From: Lachnospiraceae bacterium
GTDB lineage: Bacteria; Bacillota; Clostridia; Lachnospirales; Lachnospiraceae
Length of the DNA stretch: 64,000 bases
NCBI GenBank assembly: GCA_021770755.1
Contig: JAETQI010000010.1
Span: forward strand, 1 to 64,000
Direction: 5' to 3'
The notes under the pieces were generated by a model. That model searched no databases and was not told the DNA's origin. It saw only the letters and a program-made list of their open reading frames with translations. Position 1 is the first letter of the stretch, and the number at the start of each line of letters is the position of its first letter. Below, piece by piece: positions 27,354 to 36,290 of this stretch. The position numbers were made by a program, and so were the translations under genes.

Positions 27354-28115
27354 CTATAACCGCACCGGGACGCCCCGATCCCTCAGATACTTTTTGACTT
27401 CCCTGATCTCCAGCTCCTTGAAGTGGAACAGCGATGCCGCAAGCGCCGCGTCCGCTTTTCCCTCCACGAGCGAATCATAGAAATGCTCTGGCCGTCCAGC
27501 GCCGCCCGATGCAATGACCGGTATGGACACCCTTTCGGATATCGTTCTGGTAAGCTCGATATCATAACCGTTTTTCGTCCCGTCACGATCCATGCTCGTG
27601 AGCAGGATCTCCCCGGCACCAAGCTCGTTTGCCCGGACTGCCCACGCTACCGCATCGATGCCCATATCGATGCGTCCGCCATTCTTATAAATATTCCAGC
27701 CGCTTCCGTCCGGCCTGCGCTTCGCGTCGATCGCGACAACGACACACTGGCTCCCAAACTTGTCGGCTGCGTCGCTGATCAGTGACGGATTCATGATCGC
27801 CGCGCTGTTCACTGCCACCTTATCCGCCCCTTCGCGAAGGATCGCCCTGAAATCCTCCACAGTCCGTATACCGCCCCCGACCGTAAATGGGATAAATACC
27901 TTCTCTGCCACTCTGCGCACCATATCCACCGTTGTGGCGCGATCGTCTGACGAAGCTGTGATATCCAGAAAGACTACCTCGTCCGCGCCCGCCTTGTCAT
28001 ACGCCGCCGCGATCTCGACCGGATCGCCTGCATCGATCAGATTGACGAAATTGACACCCTTGACCACTCTGCCGTTATTGACATCCAAACATGGAATAAT
28101 CCTCTTTGTTATCAT
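27354..28115 (-). CDS. hisF: imidazole glycerol phosphate synthase subunit HisF
   Basis: Cyclase of 253 residues, (beta/alpha)8 barrel. It uses ammonia from HisH to turn PRFAR into imidazole glycerol phosphate and AICAR, in histidine synthesis. [17 protein letters not shown] holds the catalytic Asp of the first strand (D11), VAIDAKR the second catalytic Asp; phosphate-binding [10 protein letters not shown] and ASGGAG are present. GGAGG precedes the ATG. It follows hisH by 37 bp. The other his genes are not in this window. Confidence 0.97.
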   Translation of the reverse strand: MITKRIIPCLDVNNGRVVKGVNFVNLIDAGDPVEIAAAYDKAGADEVVFLDITASSDDRATTVDMVRRVAEKVFIPFTVGGGIRTVEDFRAILREGADKVAVNSAAIMNPSLISDAADKFGSQCVVVAIDAKRRPDGSGWNIYKNGGRIDMGIDAVAWAVRANELGAGEILLTSMDRDGTKNGYDIELTRTISERVSIPVIASGGAGRPEHFYDSLVEGKADAALAASLFHFKELEIREVKKYLRDRGVPVRL

Positions 28116-28152
28116 TTATTTCCTCCATACGCGCTCCATCCGGGCACCGAAT

Positions 28153-28758
28153 CTATATCGCCACAAAATTCTGCAGGATCCGCAGTCCCACATCAGAACT
28201 CTTCTCCGGATGGAACTGGCAGGCAAACACATTTCCCTTCTCGACAGAAGCGTGGATCTGTACCCCGTACACAGTCGTCGCTGTCACGATCTCTGGTTCT
28301 TCCGCCTGCAGATAATAGGAATGTACGAAATACACATAGGATTCCTCCCCGATCCCGCGAAAAAGCCTGCCGCTGTTTGGAAATCTCAAGGAATTCCACC
28401 CGATCTGCGGCACTTTCAGTCCCCCGTCGTCCGGTATCTTTATGATCCTTCCCCGTAAGATCCCAAGCCCCTGTACGCCCGGCGTCTCCTCGCTGGACTC
28501 AAACAGCAGTTGCAAGCCCAGACAGATCCCAAGAAAAGGCGTCTTTCTTGCGACCACTTCCTGAATGATCTCCTCCAGGCCATACCCCCTGATCTTTTCC
28601 ATGGCATCTCCAAAGGCGCCGACCCCCGGCAGGATCACTTTCTCCGCCCCCAGTATCGTCTCCTTGTCCCTTGTGACTACTGCCGTTTCACCCAGTGCCA
28701 TCAGCGCTTTTTCCACGCTCTTAATATTTCCGGCATCATAATCGATTATCGCTATCAT
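28153..28758 (-). CDS. hisH: imidazole glycerol phosphate synthase subunit HisH
   Basis: Class I glutamine amidotransferase of 201 residues that releases ammonia for HisF. Catalytic Cys is in [13 protein letters not shown], and the His and Glu in [12 protein letters not shown]; the N-terminus [15 protein letters not shown] is typical. It sits 28 bp after the acidic membrane protein gene, so histidine synthesis genes are read together with a signalling-type cluster, which is unusual. Confidence 0.97.
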   Translation of the reverse strand: MIAIIDYDAGNIKSVEKALMALGETAVVTRDKETILGAEKVILPGVGAFGDAMEKIRGYGLEEIIQEVVARKTPFLGICLGLQLLFESSEETPGVQGLGILRGRIIKIPDDGGLKVPQIGWNSLRFPNSGRLFRGIGEESYVYFVHSYYLQAEEPEIVTATTVYGVQIHASVEKGNVFACQFHPEKSSDVGLRILQNFVAI

Positions 28759-28786
28759 CTGTCCCTGCCTTTCTGCGCATACCGTC

Positions 28787-30388
28787 TCACGCTCCTGCTA
28801 TGACCTTCTTTAACGCGATCGTGTAGGACACGGCATCCTGATTGGCTATAATGGCTCTGGCATCCGCCTCGTCAAGCCCATACTTCTGGGACAGGATCTC
28901 CAGGATGTCCGCCTTGACTGCATCGACCTCCGCCATCACTTCATACCGCTCCGCATCCGCATTGACGCTGTCATACGCCGTGATCCCCCGCAACAGCGCG
29001 TCAAGCGCTTCCACTTCCCTTCCTGTCTTTATGTATGTCTGATAAGAATCGTACCTGCGCTGGACTGTAAAGATCACTTTGCTTCTCGCCTGGATCAGAC
29101 CGTCATTCTTGCTGTCATCAAGCTCCATGCCGTAGGTCGCCGCATATACCGTCTTGTAATCTCCGTCGTAGTACGCATTTCGCGCCGTCTGCAGAAATCC
29201 CTGTGTCGAGAGCACGTTTGACGCCAGAACGATCGCACCGCCCACCGAAGCGCCAAAAGCAACGGCAACCGCAATCTTTTTGGGCGGTATCCGTTTCTTG
29301 GGACCCTCCGCTGCAAGTTTTGCCTTCTGTGCCGCTTTCTTTGCGAGCTTCTCCTTTTTCTTCTGCGCTGCCGCCTCCTGCTTTGCGCGATTGGCTGCCG
29401 CTTTCTCCTCCGCCTTTGCCTTTTTTTCCTCTTCCCTGGCGAGTTTTTCCTCTTCCTTCTTGGTCAGATTCTCCTGTTTCTTTGCCGCTTTTGCTTCCTT
29501 CTCGGCGGCAAGCTCCTCCTCCGTCGGTTCCGGCACGATCTCCTCTGTCAGCAGATTGAAAAACTTTCCCAGTTTACCGGGCTGCTTTGGCTTCTCCGTA
29601 TCGGACTCCGCATCTTCCTTATCGCCCTTTTTCTTCTTTTTCCCTGCCTTTTTATCCTTTTTCTTCGGCTCGCTTTCCTCCGGCTCGGACTTAAGACGGG
29701 ACAGGTCCGGAAGCGGCACTCCGTCATCGTCGTCATCCATGTGCTTTCCCGCGTTCACGGATGCTGCCTCGTCGTCCGCCATCTGATGCAGCAGATCCAT
29801 CATATCATCCTGGATCGGCTCATTGTTGTCCGATTTTTTGAGCATGTCATTGATCTCTGCAAGCTCCGCGTCATCATCAAGCATATTCAGCACATCCTCG
29901 AGATTGTCATCCAGACTGATCGATGCGTCGTTCATATCCTCATTGTCATCCAGCATAGCCAGATCTCCGGTTCCGGCACTGATATTGTCAAACTCCAACT
30001 CGTCAATATTCAATTCGCCAGCCATCTGACACTCTGTCTCCGACTGGATCGCCTGATCAAGCCCGTCAATGCTCAGGTCATTCCCCAAAAAGGATTCATC
30101 AATATCTTCTAATTTAAGTTCGCTATCTGACTCCGGCATCTCTATATCCTCCAAATCTATTTCTTCCTCTGCCTCTGTCGCACCAGATCCCTCCCCTGGC
30201 ATCACGATATCGGACAGCTCCAGATCAGAGAGATCCAGATCGGGTATCTCCAGATCAGGTATCTCCAGGTCGGGCGCCTCCGGTATCTCAAGTGAGTCAA
30301 TATTCAGTTCTTCCATCAAAGCCGGCTCATCTACAGATATTGGCGCCGCTGTCCCTGTCGTATCTCCTGTTATCACTGGTTCTTCCAT
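28787..30388 (-). CDS. acidic, single-pass membrane protein of unknown function
   Basis: Protein of 533 residues, not recognised. The N-terminal third is very acidic with short repeats (EIPDLEIPDLDLSDLELSD) and many Asp/Glu-Ile/Leu units. A Lys/Glu/Ala-rich, probably helical stretch (about 225-365) leads to one TM (about 371-394), followed by a C-terminal domain of about 140 residues with a helical, TPR-like start (NAYYDGDYKTVYAATYG). The basic run before the TM predicts a cytoplasmic N-terminus and an outside C-terminus. ATG 30388 has GGAGGAGG at 8 bp. The layout recalls FimV-like scaffold proteins, but that is only a resemblance. Confidence 0.75.
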   Translation of the reverse strand: MEEPVITGDTTGTAAPISVDEPALMEELNIDSLEIPEAPDLEIPDLEIPDLDLSDLELSDIVMPGEGSGATEAEEEIDLEDIEMPESDSELKLEDIDESFLGNDLSIDGLDQAIQSETECQMAGELNIDELEFDNISAGTGDLAMLDDNEDMNDASISLDDNLEDVLNMLDDDAELAEINDMLKKSDNNEPIQDDMMDLLHQMADDEAASVNAGKHMDDDDDGVPLPDLSRLKSEPEESEPKKKDKKAGKKKKKGDKEDAESDTEKPKQPGKLGKFFNLLTEEIVPEPTEEELAAEKEAKAAKKQENLTKKEEEKLAREEEKKAKAEEKAAANRAKQEAAAQKKKEKLAKKAAQKAKLAAEGPKKRIPPKKIAVAVAFGASVGGAIVLASNVLSTQGFLQTARNAYYDGDYKTVYAATYGMELDDSKNDGLIQARSKVIFTVQRRYDSYQTYIKTGREVEALDALLRGITAYDSVNADAERYEVMAEVDAVKADILEILSQKYGLDEADARAIIANQDAVSYTIALKKVIAGA

Positions 30389-30409
30389 GATCGGTCCCTC
30401 CTCCAAGCT

Positions 30410-31222
30410 TTAGTCATGCCCATACTCCCGCAGATAATCAACTGCGTTCATACCTATACTGATCCCCTTATCGCTCAACTCCTCGGTCATCTGGAACAGG
30501 GAGGCATTCACCCTGAAAAAACTTGCTTTCTGATTATAAAACGCAACCTTTTCAAACGGCCACCTGATAATATTGGGCAGATTCAGTTCCACTCCCAGTT
30601 CAAGGATACAGAGCTTCCTGTTCAACGTTAGCTGCAGCCACTTCGTGTACCGCTCCCACTGCGCCTGATAACCTTCCTCTACATAATTCTGCTCACACAG
30701 GATATTGTTGTAAGCCAGCGGCTTCCCGCAGGCAGGGCACCGGGGGATCTCAAGAGAATCCAGTCCCACGCCGTCGAGGATCGCCTGCTTTACCAGATCC
30801 GAAAACTCCATAGAAGGATACAGCGCATTGCTGCACTTGCCGCTGCACTGAAGCATCTCATGATTTCCGCACGGTTCCACCACTCGCTCTGTGTCAAATG
30901 CAGCTTTCCTGATATTCTCATCAATGCAGGTTGTGATCACAAAATAATCTTTGTCCCTGATCATCTCATAAAGATTCCGGTACGCTTCCACAAGTCTGCC
31001 ATCCTCGTGCTCGATCAGGAAACGATGCTCCAGAAACGGCACTGTCCACTCAAGCGTCTGGTCGATGTCCACCTCTTCGAGTGCGGACATGAGATGCGGA
31101 AACCTGCCGATATCACTAAAATCTTCGTTGAACTCCTCACCGATGCCCACAAGCACCCGGTCTGCATCGGCGATCTTTTGTAACAGTAATCTATGTTTCT
31201 CAACGATCTCCATCTTGTCCAT
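30410..31222 (-). CDS. sirtuin-like protein with altered catalytic residues
   Basis: Protein of 270 residues with a Sir2-type plan: nucleotide-binding VLVGIGEEFN (24-32; GAG in sirtuins), VITTCIDENI (95-104; TQNID in sirtuins), a zinc site C126-X3-C130...C162-X2-C165, and LELGVELNLP near the end (compare ELGTSLxVxP). The residues that matter for deacetylation are changed: the Asn of TQN is Cys99, and the catalytic His of the HG motif is Cys118 (EPCGNHE). It may bind NAD or ADP-ribose without deacetylating. ATG 31222 has TAGGAG 5 bp upstream. It stands between cheV and the acidic membrane protein gene. Confidence 0.65.
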   Translation of the reverse strand: MDKMEIVEKHRLLLQKIADADRVLVGIGEEFNEDFSDIGRFPHLMSALEEVDIDQTLEWTVPFLEHRFLIEHEDGRLVEAYRNLYEMIRDKDYFVITTCIDENIRKAAFDTERVVEPCGNHEMLQCSGKCSNALYPSMEFSDLVKQAILDGVGLDSLEIPRCPACGKPLAYNNILCEQNYVEEGYQAQWERYTKWLQLTLNRKLCILELGVELNLPNIIRWPFEKVAFYNQKASFFRVNASLFQMTEELSDKGISIGMNAVDYLREYGHD

Positions 31223-31240
31223 GCTATCTCCTAACTTACG

Positions 31241-31266
31241 AGAGCCGGGCATCCCATCCCGGCTCT
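31241..31266. other. 9-bp perfect hairpin between cheV and the sirtuin-like gene
   Basis: AGAGCCGGG (31241-31249) and CCCGGCTCT (31258-31266) flank an 8-nt loop. No T-tract follows on the minus strand, so it may slow or process the transcript rather than end it. Confidence 0.5.
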
Positions 31267-31292
31267 ATAAGCAAAATCTTAATAAGAAAACA

Positions 31293-32189
31293 TTATCTTG
31301 CGAGCAGCTCATCAATAACCTTGACAAGATTTCCGATTTCAGGTTTGGATAACTGTGCGTCCGCACCCAGATCTTCACCCTTCCTCCTCATTTCCTCATT
31401 GACGAGTGAGGAGAAGATGATCACTGGTATGTGCTTTGTCGCATCATCTGATTTCACAAGCTTTGTAAGACGATGTCCATCCATGAGCGGCATCTCGATA
31501 TCCGTGATCAGCAGATGCACCTCTTTATCCAGCGTTCCCGCATCCCTGCACTTCACTATGTACTCCCAGGCTTCCTCTCCGTTTTCTGCCTTGATGATAT
31601 TCTCATATCCCGCTTTCTTGAGGGAATCGATGATAAGCTTCCTCAGAAGGGATGAATCCTCCGCGATCAGGATCGGAACCTCTGTATTTTCCCGCGCGCC
31701 CAGCGCATCGATCTCTGTCACTTTCAGTCCTGTCTCCGGATTGATATCTGTAATGATCTTCTCAAAATCCAGAATGATGATGATCTTTCCATCGATCTTG
31801 ATGATACCTGTAGAGATACCGTCTTCCGCTGACGTCACGGTTGCACCCGGTTTAATGATATCAACCCACGAAACTCTGTGGATACCGATTACTGCGTCAA
31901 CATGAAAAGCAATGTCGAGTTTATTAAAACTTGTGATGATAAACAGACCGCCCGGCTGGGACTGTCCGCGCTGCAGGCAGTTGCGCAGGTCGATCGCCGT
32001 GATCATGGCATCGCGCGGCATGAAGATGCCCTCCACGCTGGGATGTGCATTGGGCACGGGCGTTACCGGGGAATAGGTGATGATCTCCCTGATCTTTGCC
32101 ACATTAATGCCGTAAGAATTTCCATCCACCACAAATTCCAATACTTCCAACTCATTAGTTCCGTTCTCCAAGAGAATCTTAGTCTCCAT
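31293..32189 (-). CDS. cheV: CheV-type chemotaxis coupling protein (CheW plus receiver)
   Basis: Protein of 298 residues. The N-terminal CheW-like domain (EVLEFVVDGNSYGINVAKIREI) couples receptors to CheA; the C-terminal receiver domain has the acidic pocket (ILIAEDSS), the phosphorylated Asp in LLITDIEMPLMDG, and the conserved Lys in LSKPE. CheV phosphorylation by CheA tunes adaptation of receptor arrays. It has its own promoter and a leader of roughly 90 nt. The start has GGAGG before it. Confidence 0.93.
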   Translation of the reverse strand: METKILLENGTNELEVLEFVVDGNSYGINVAKIREIITYSPVTPVPNAHPSVEGIFMPRDAMITAIDLRNCLQRGQSQPGGLFIITSFNKLDIAFHVDAVIGIHRVSWVDIIKPGATVTSAEDGISTGIIKIDGKIIIILDFEKIITDINPETGLKVTEIDALGARENTEVPILIAEDSSLLRKLIIDSLKKAGYENIIKAENGEEAWEYIVKCRDAGTLDKEVHLLITDIEMPLMDGHRLTKLVKSDDATKHIPVIIFSSLVNEEMRRKGEDLGADAQLSKPEIGNLVKVIDELLAR

Positions 32190-32282
32190 ATTAAACCTCC
32201 ATTCTACCAGACGACCAAAATATACTTTTGTATAATCGATCTCTTTATCTCCACTGCTGCGCAGAGCGTTTATCTTTAACTA

Positions 32283-32312
32283 ATTATAACATATGTATAT
32301 GAATAATTACAA
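32283..32312 (-). promoter_or_regulatory. promoter for cheV
   Basis: TTGTAA (32312-32307), an 18-bp spacer and a perfect TATAAT (32288-32283) on the minus strand. Confidence 0.6.
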
Positions 32313-32351
32313 ATATTTTCAGGAATTTTTTCATTTTTTTATTCACATCCA

Positions 32352-33110
32352 CTATTTCAGCCGCACTGTACAGGACTGACTATCGGAAGATGCCCACAAG
32401 TCCAGTGTCTGGATCTCCTCCTCTGTCATGTCGTCGATCTGTGCGACAGCCACCACGTCAACAATGTCGCCAGCGTGTACCACATCCATATAGGAGGCAA
32501 GGTCATTGGGAAGCATCGTGCTCAGCACCGCCGCGGACGCCGTGCCGTTGATGTTCACCCGCATCTTAATGTCGTGGTCAAACAGGTTGCAGTCTACATC
32601 CTCCTCGGGCAGCCCTTCCATATCAAAATGAATCACCAGAAGCTTCTTACCCTGGGCTGCATCCACGCTAAAGCCCGAATTGTCCTTCGGGAACGAACTG
32701 CATATCTCAAACGACTGATACCTGATGATCAGATCGTCGATGCCCAGTTCTGCCGCAAAATCAAGATCTGCCACAAGCTGCACCGGATTCTGCTCCGTCT
32801 CTGATCCCGGCTCTGTCTCCGGCGAAACCGTTTCCTGACCTGTCCCGTCATCCGCCTGCCCGCTGTCTGTCTCTGCCGCCTGCTCCGTCTCCGGTTCTGA
32901 TGCTTCCTGCCCAGCCGCCATGGCCGCTGCCACTTCCTCCTCGCTCGCAATCTTATAATTATAGTTGGAAGAATATTTCAGCAGCAGCCCGGCCGCATAT
33001 TCCGAGATGATCTCCGACTGCTCCGCCGTGAGCTCCGGCATGTGATCCACGCAGCCGGTCATCAGCATTGCCGACATCGCCAGAAGCCCTAATACTTTCC
33101 CCTTTTTCAA
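32352..33110 (-). CDS. putative lipoprotein of unknown function
   Basis: Protein of 252 residues with a lipoprotein signal (LAMSAMLMTGC, lipidated Cys about 20), an acidic Gln/Glu/Thr-rich linker (about 65-115) and a C-terminal domain (about 120-252) that looks like a beta-rich, possibly immunoglobulin-like fold. It begins with TTG at 33110; GGAGGTG 5 bp before it supports this start, and the site lies directly after the histidine kinase stop. Its place 14 bp behind the kinase suggests an extracytoplasmic partner or target of the two-component system. No family was recognised. Confidence 0.75.
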   Translation of the reverse strand: MKKGKVLGLLAMSAMLMTGCVDHMPELTAEQSEIISEYAAGLLLKYSSNYNYKIASEEEVAAAMAAGQEASEPETEQAAETDSGQADDGTGQETVSPETEPGSETEQNPVQLVADLDFAAELGIDDLIIRYQSFEICSSFPKDNSGFSVDAAQGKKLLVIHFDMEGLPEEDVDCNLFDHDIKMRVNINGTASAAVLSTMLPNDLASYMDVVHAGDIVDVVAVAQIDDMTEEEIQTLDLWASSDSQSCTVRLK

Positions 33111-33124
33111 ACCGACACCTCCGT

Positions 33125-34621
33125 TTATTTGGTTTCAAGTTCAAACCAGAACTCGACACCATTGGTATAATTGATAACACCGTAACGCTGATTCATGGAT
33201 TCCATGATTGCCTTTACGATAGATAATCCAACTCCGCTGCCCCCATATTCACGCGTTCTCGCCTTATCTACCTTGTAAAATTTCTCCCATATATGAGGAA
33301 GGGAATCCTCCGGTATCGGCTCGCCTGTATTAAATACACTAATCCGCACTCTGTTGGCATGTTCTTCTTCGATCAATCTATATTTCACTTCAATGATCCT
33401 GTCACCGTTTACATGGTTCATCGCATTGCTGAAAAAATTCCGCACGATCTCCTCCGTCTTGAACTCATCCGCCCACACATAAATCGGTGCCGACTCATCT
33501 ATTCGCACATTCACATCATTCTGGCTGATCAGGATCTCCGCCGAAGCGATAAAATTTCTGACAAGCGCTGTAATATCAAACCGCTCCATGGTCACAATAT
33601 CGTTGCCAAATTCCAACTGGTTCAGATCCAGCAGCTTTCTGACCATGGTGTTCATCTTCAAAGCTTCATCCATGATCACATCACAGTAAAAATCTCTGTT
33701 CTCGGCATCATCGTCATTGATGCCCTCCTTGAGTCCTTCCGCATATCCCTGTATCAGCGCGATCGGCGTCTTCAGCTCATGGGACACATTGGACAAAAAC
33801 TCCTTGCGCATCTCATCGATCTGTTCTTTTTTCTCGATATCCCGCATCAGTTCGTTGTTTGCGGTCTTTAACTCCGAGATCGTCCTCTCCAGCGTGCTCG
33901 ACAGCTCATTCATGTGTTCACCGAGCTGGTCGATCTCATTCTGCCCGCGGCTCTCGTATTTTGTCTCAAATCTGAGTTTTGTCATCTCCTCGGAAATGGT
34001 CTTTAGTTCCATGATCGGCCTCGTGATCCTTGTCGTCACAAACCAGATCAGCACTGCGCTGATCAGCGTCGCGATGATCCCGACATACGCCAGAAAACGG
34101 TTGGACAGATTCACACTGTCACGTATGCTCTCGATCGGAGACCGTATCAGAAACAGATTCCCATTGTTGAGCAGCCCCCACATCTCCAGGTACTCCGTAT
34201 TGGTGGACTGGTCCATCGCCTTTGCGATGGAGTAGCTGCTGCTGCCCTCGTCGAGATAATCAATATCATTGCCCGGACTGAAAAAATTGTCATAGAGCCT
34301 GCTCAGCAGCTTATCCACATCCCTCGTGCTGGAAATCTTGGTATTGGATGCGGCATCGATGACAAGCAGTCCGATATTGTACATATCACAAGTCTTTCGC
34401 AGCTCGAGACGAAATGCGTCCGACGATATGTCACCGTACGTCATCACTTCATTGATCCTGTAATACGCATCTATGATGGCGCTTTTCTTATTCTGTATAT
34501 AAAAATTTTCCAGAAAAATATTGTTGATGATCCAGCAAAGAACGATCGTCCCAGCCATCACAGCGATAAATACAAGGGCGATCTCCTGTTTGATGGAATA
34601 TTTGTTCTTTAATAGCCTCAT
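33125..34621 (-). CDS. membrane sensor histidine kinase
   Basis: Protein of 498 residues: TM1 (about 14-36), an extracytoplasmic sensor of about 130 residues, TM2 (about 175-195), HAMP, a DHp helix with the phospho-accepting His281 (VSHELKTPI), and an HATPase domain with N-box (RNFFSNAMNHV), G1 (FNTGEPIP) and G2 (YGGSGVGLSIVKAI). It phosphorylates the regulator encoded just upstream; start and stop overlap as ATGA. The sensor domain sequence did not point to a ligand. Confidence 0.94.
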   Translation of the reverse strand: MRLLKNKYSIKQEIALVFIAVMAGTIVLCWIINNIFLENFYIQNKKSAIIDAYYRINEVMTYGDISSDAFRLELRKTCDMYNIGLLVIDAASNTKISSTRDVDKLLSRLYDNFFSPGNDIDYLDEGSSSYSIAKAMDQSTNTEYLEMWGLLNNGNLFLIRSPIESIRDSVNLSNRFLAYVGIIATLISAVLIWFVTTRITRPIMELKTISEEMTKLRFETKYESRGQNEIDQLGEHMNELSSTLERTISELKTANNELMRDIEKKEQIDEMRKEFLSNVSHELKTPIALIQGYAEGLKEGINDDDAENRDFYCDVIMDEALKMNTMVRKLLDLNQLEFGNDIVTMERFDITALVRNFIASAEILISQNDVNVRIDESAPIYVWADEFKTEEIVRNFFSNAMNHVNGDRIIEVKYRLIEEEHANRVRISVFNTGEPIPEDSLPHIWEKFYKVDKARTREYGGSGVGLSIVKAIMESMNQRYGVINYTNGVEFWFELETK

Positions 34622-35292
34622 ATCTCCAGTTTGTAGCCCATCCCCCAGACTGTTTTGATCAGTTTTCCCTTCTCACCCAGCTTGCTCCGCAGTTTCTTTA
34701 CGTGGGTGTCGATCGTTCTGGCATCGCCAAAATAATCATAATTCCAGACACTGTTGAGGATCTTCTCCCTCGACAGCGCGATCCCCCTGTTCTCCATAAA
34801 ATACGTCAGCAGTTCAAATTCCTTAAAGCTCAGATCGATCGTCTGTCCGTCGATCATCACGACATGGGCCGCCTGGTCGATCGATATCCCGCCGTAAGAG
34901 AGCACTTCATCCTCTGCCATCTGGTTCGTCCTGCGCAGGATCGCCTCCACCCGCGCAACCAGGATCTTGGGGCTGAACGGTTTGGCGATATACTCATCCA
35001 CCCCCAGTTGGAAGCCCTGGAGTTCGTCGCGCTCGTCCGTGCGGGCTGTCAGCATGATGATCGGCACTTTCGAGTAATTCCTCACTTCCCTGCAGACCTG
35101 CCACCCGTCCATCTTAGGCATCATCACGTCCAATATGATCAGCGCGATATCCTGATCGCCAAAAAAAATATCAAGTGCCTCGCTTCCGTCGCCAGCTTCC
35201 AGCACTTCATAATTCTGTTTCACCAGGAAATCCTTCACAAGCTTACGCATCCTGCTCTCATCATCCACTACAAGTATCTTCAGCTTATTCAT
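34618..35292 (-). CDS. OmpR/PhoB family response regulator
   Basis: Protein of 224 residues: receiver domain with acidic pair D10-D11, phosphorylated D55 (ILDVMMPKMDG), Thr (MLTARTD) and Lys (IAKPFSPK), then a winged-helix DNA-binding domain (FKEFELLTYFMENRG; RTIDTHVKKLRSKLG). Partner of the kinase that follows it with a 4-bp overlap. It begins 20 bp after the membrane protein gene and is part of the cheA-led operon. Confidence 0.95.
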   Translation of the reverse strand: MNKLKILVVDDESRMRKLVKDFLVKQNYEVLEAGDGSEALDIFFGDQDIALIILDVMMPKMDGWQVCREVRNYSKVPIIMLTARTDERDELQGFQLGVDEYIAKPFSPKILVARVEAILRRTNQMAEDEVLSYGGISIDQAAHVVMIDGQTIDLSFKEFELLTYFMENRGIALSREKILNSVWNYDYFGDARTIDTHVKKLRSKLGEKGKLIKTVWGMGYKLEI

Positions 35293-35312
35293 AGCAAAAC
35301 CATATCCTCTTC

Positions 35313-35921
35313 TTACTCCGCGATCAGGAGTTCTCTCTCCTTCTCCCTGATCACCTGCTCCCGCTCAGACAATTGCTGCTCCCACTCCGCGTACCGGTTC
35401 TGAATCACTTTCTCATAATTTAGTACCGTCGGATTCGAGCTTGTCGTTGATATCACAAACATGACGACAACCAGCACCAGCAGTCCGATATTGAATAGTA
35501 TTGAAGTTTTTCTGCTGAAAAATTCCTGTTTGGGCTTTTCTTTTTTGGCAGGCTTGCGGCTTGCCTGTATCCGCTCCACCGTCTGATTGGCGCTTTCCCT
35601 CATACTGTACACGCCATACACCGGTATATTGTCGATTTCCTCCTCCGGCAGAGGGTTGTCCTGCAATATCCGCTGGAGCCTTTTGAGAAAATCATAACCT
35701 ACCGGCGTCTTGAACACCCGGTTGCCCAGTGCCTTTTTATATACCGCACTGACCATCTCATAATTCTGATAATCCAGTTTTTCTTCGAGCCGCTCTATGC
35801 GGAACTGCTCGTTCCGGGCAAGTTCCGCATCCTGCTGCGTTCCAAACTGGAAGCCGTCCACAACCCAATCTGCCTTATCTGCCATCTGGTATTCCCTGCC
35901 TTTCCCGGCATTGTCAGTCAT
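35313..35921 (-). CDS. single-pass membrane protein of unknown function
   Basis: Protein of 202 residues, not recognised. The N-terminal 140 residues are soluble and charged, followed by one TM (about 150-170) and a C-terminal charged helix, probably coiled coil (YAEWEQQLSEREQVIREKER). The basic segment before the TM puts the N-terminus inside. The start ATG shares one base with the Hpt gene stop (TGATG), with AGAGG upstream, so the two are translationally coupled and their products may act together. It could be an anchor for the Hpt protein or the CheA complex; this is a guess. Confidence 0.8.
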   Translation of the reverse strand: MTDNAGKGREYQMADKADWVVDGFQFGTQQDAELARNEQFRIERLEEKLDYQNYEMVSAVYKKALGNRVFKTPVGYDFLKRLQRILQDNPLPEEEIDNIPVYGVYSMRESANQTVERIQASRKPAKKEKPKQEFFSRKTSILFNIGLLVLVVVMFVISTTSSNPTVLNYEKVIQNRYAEWEQQLSEREQVIREKERELLIAE

Positions 35922-36271
35922 CAAAGTTCCTCTATGATCTTGTAGGTTTCCTCGTACAGCACCGCTAGCTCCTTCATCTCGCTGTCAAGGTTCATATCCT
36001 GGACCCTGAGCTTTTCCACCATCGGTATCAGCAGGTGGTACATCTTGTTGATGCCCAGATTCGACACGAAGCCTTTCATCGTATGCGCTCCCTCAAACGC
36101 CTCCTTGCAGTTCCCTTTCTCGTACGCCTCCTTCAGCTTGTCATAGCTTGCGTCATCCAGAAATTTTCTGAGACATTTCAGATATAGATTCTCATTATTC
36201 AAAAAGCGCTTCATCGTGCCATCTACGTCAAATCCCTTTTCCTCTAAAAATTTCTTCCGGTCTGCATCCAT
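35921..36271 (-). CDS. stand-alone Hpt (histidine phosphotransfer) domain protein
   Basis: Protein of 116 residues, essentially one four-helix Hpt domain with the phosphorylatable H63 in GAHTMKGFVSNLG. Such proteins shuttle phosphate between receivers. ATG 36271 has GGAGGAG 5 bp upstream. It lies between cheA and an OmpR-type two-component pair, so it could carry phosphate between CheV, CheA or the regulator; no direct evidence decides which. Confidence 0.88.
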   Translation of the reverse strand: MDADRKKFLEEKGFDVDGTMKRFLNNENLYLKCLRKFLDDASYDKLKEAYEKGNCKEAFEGAHTMKGFVSNLGINKMYHLLIPMVEKLRVQDMNLDSEMKELAVLYEETYKIIEEL

Positions 36272-36290
36272 GTAGTCTCCTCCATTCATC

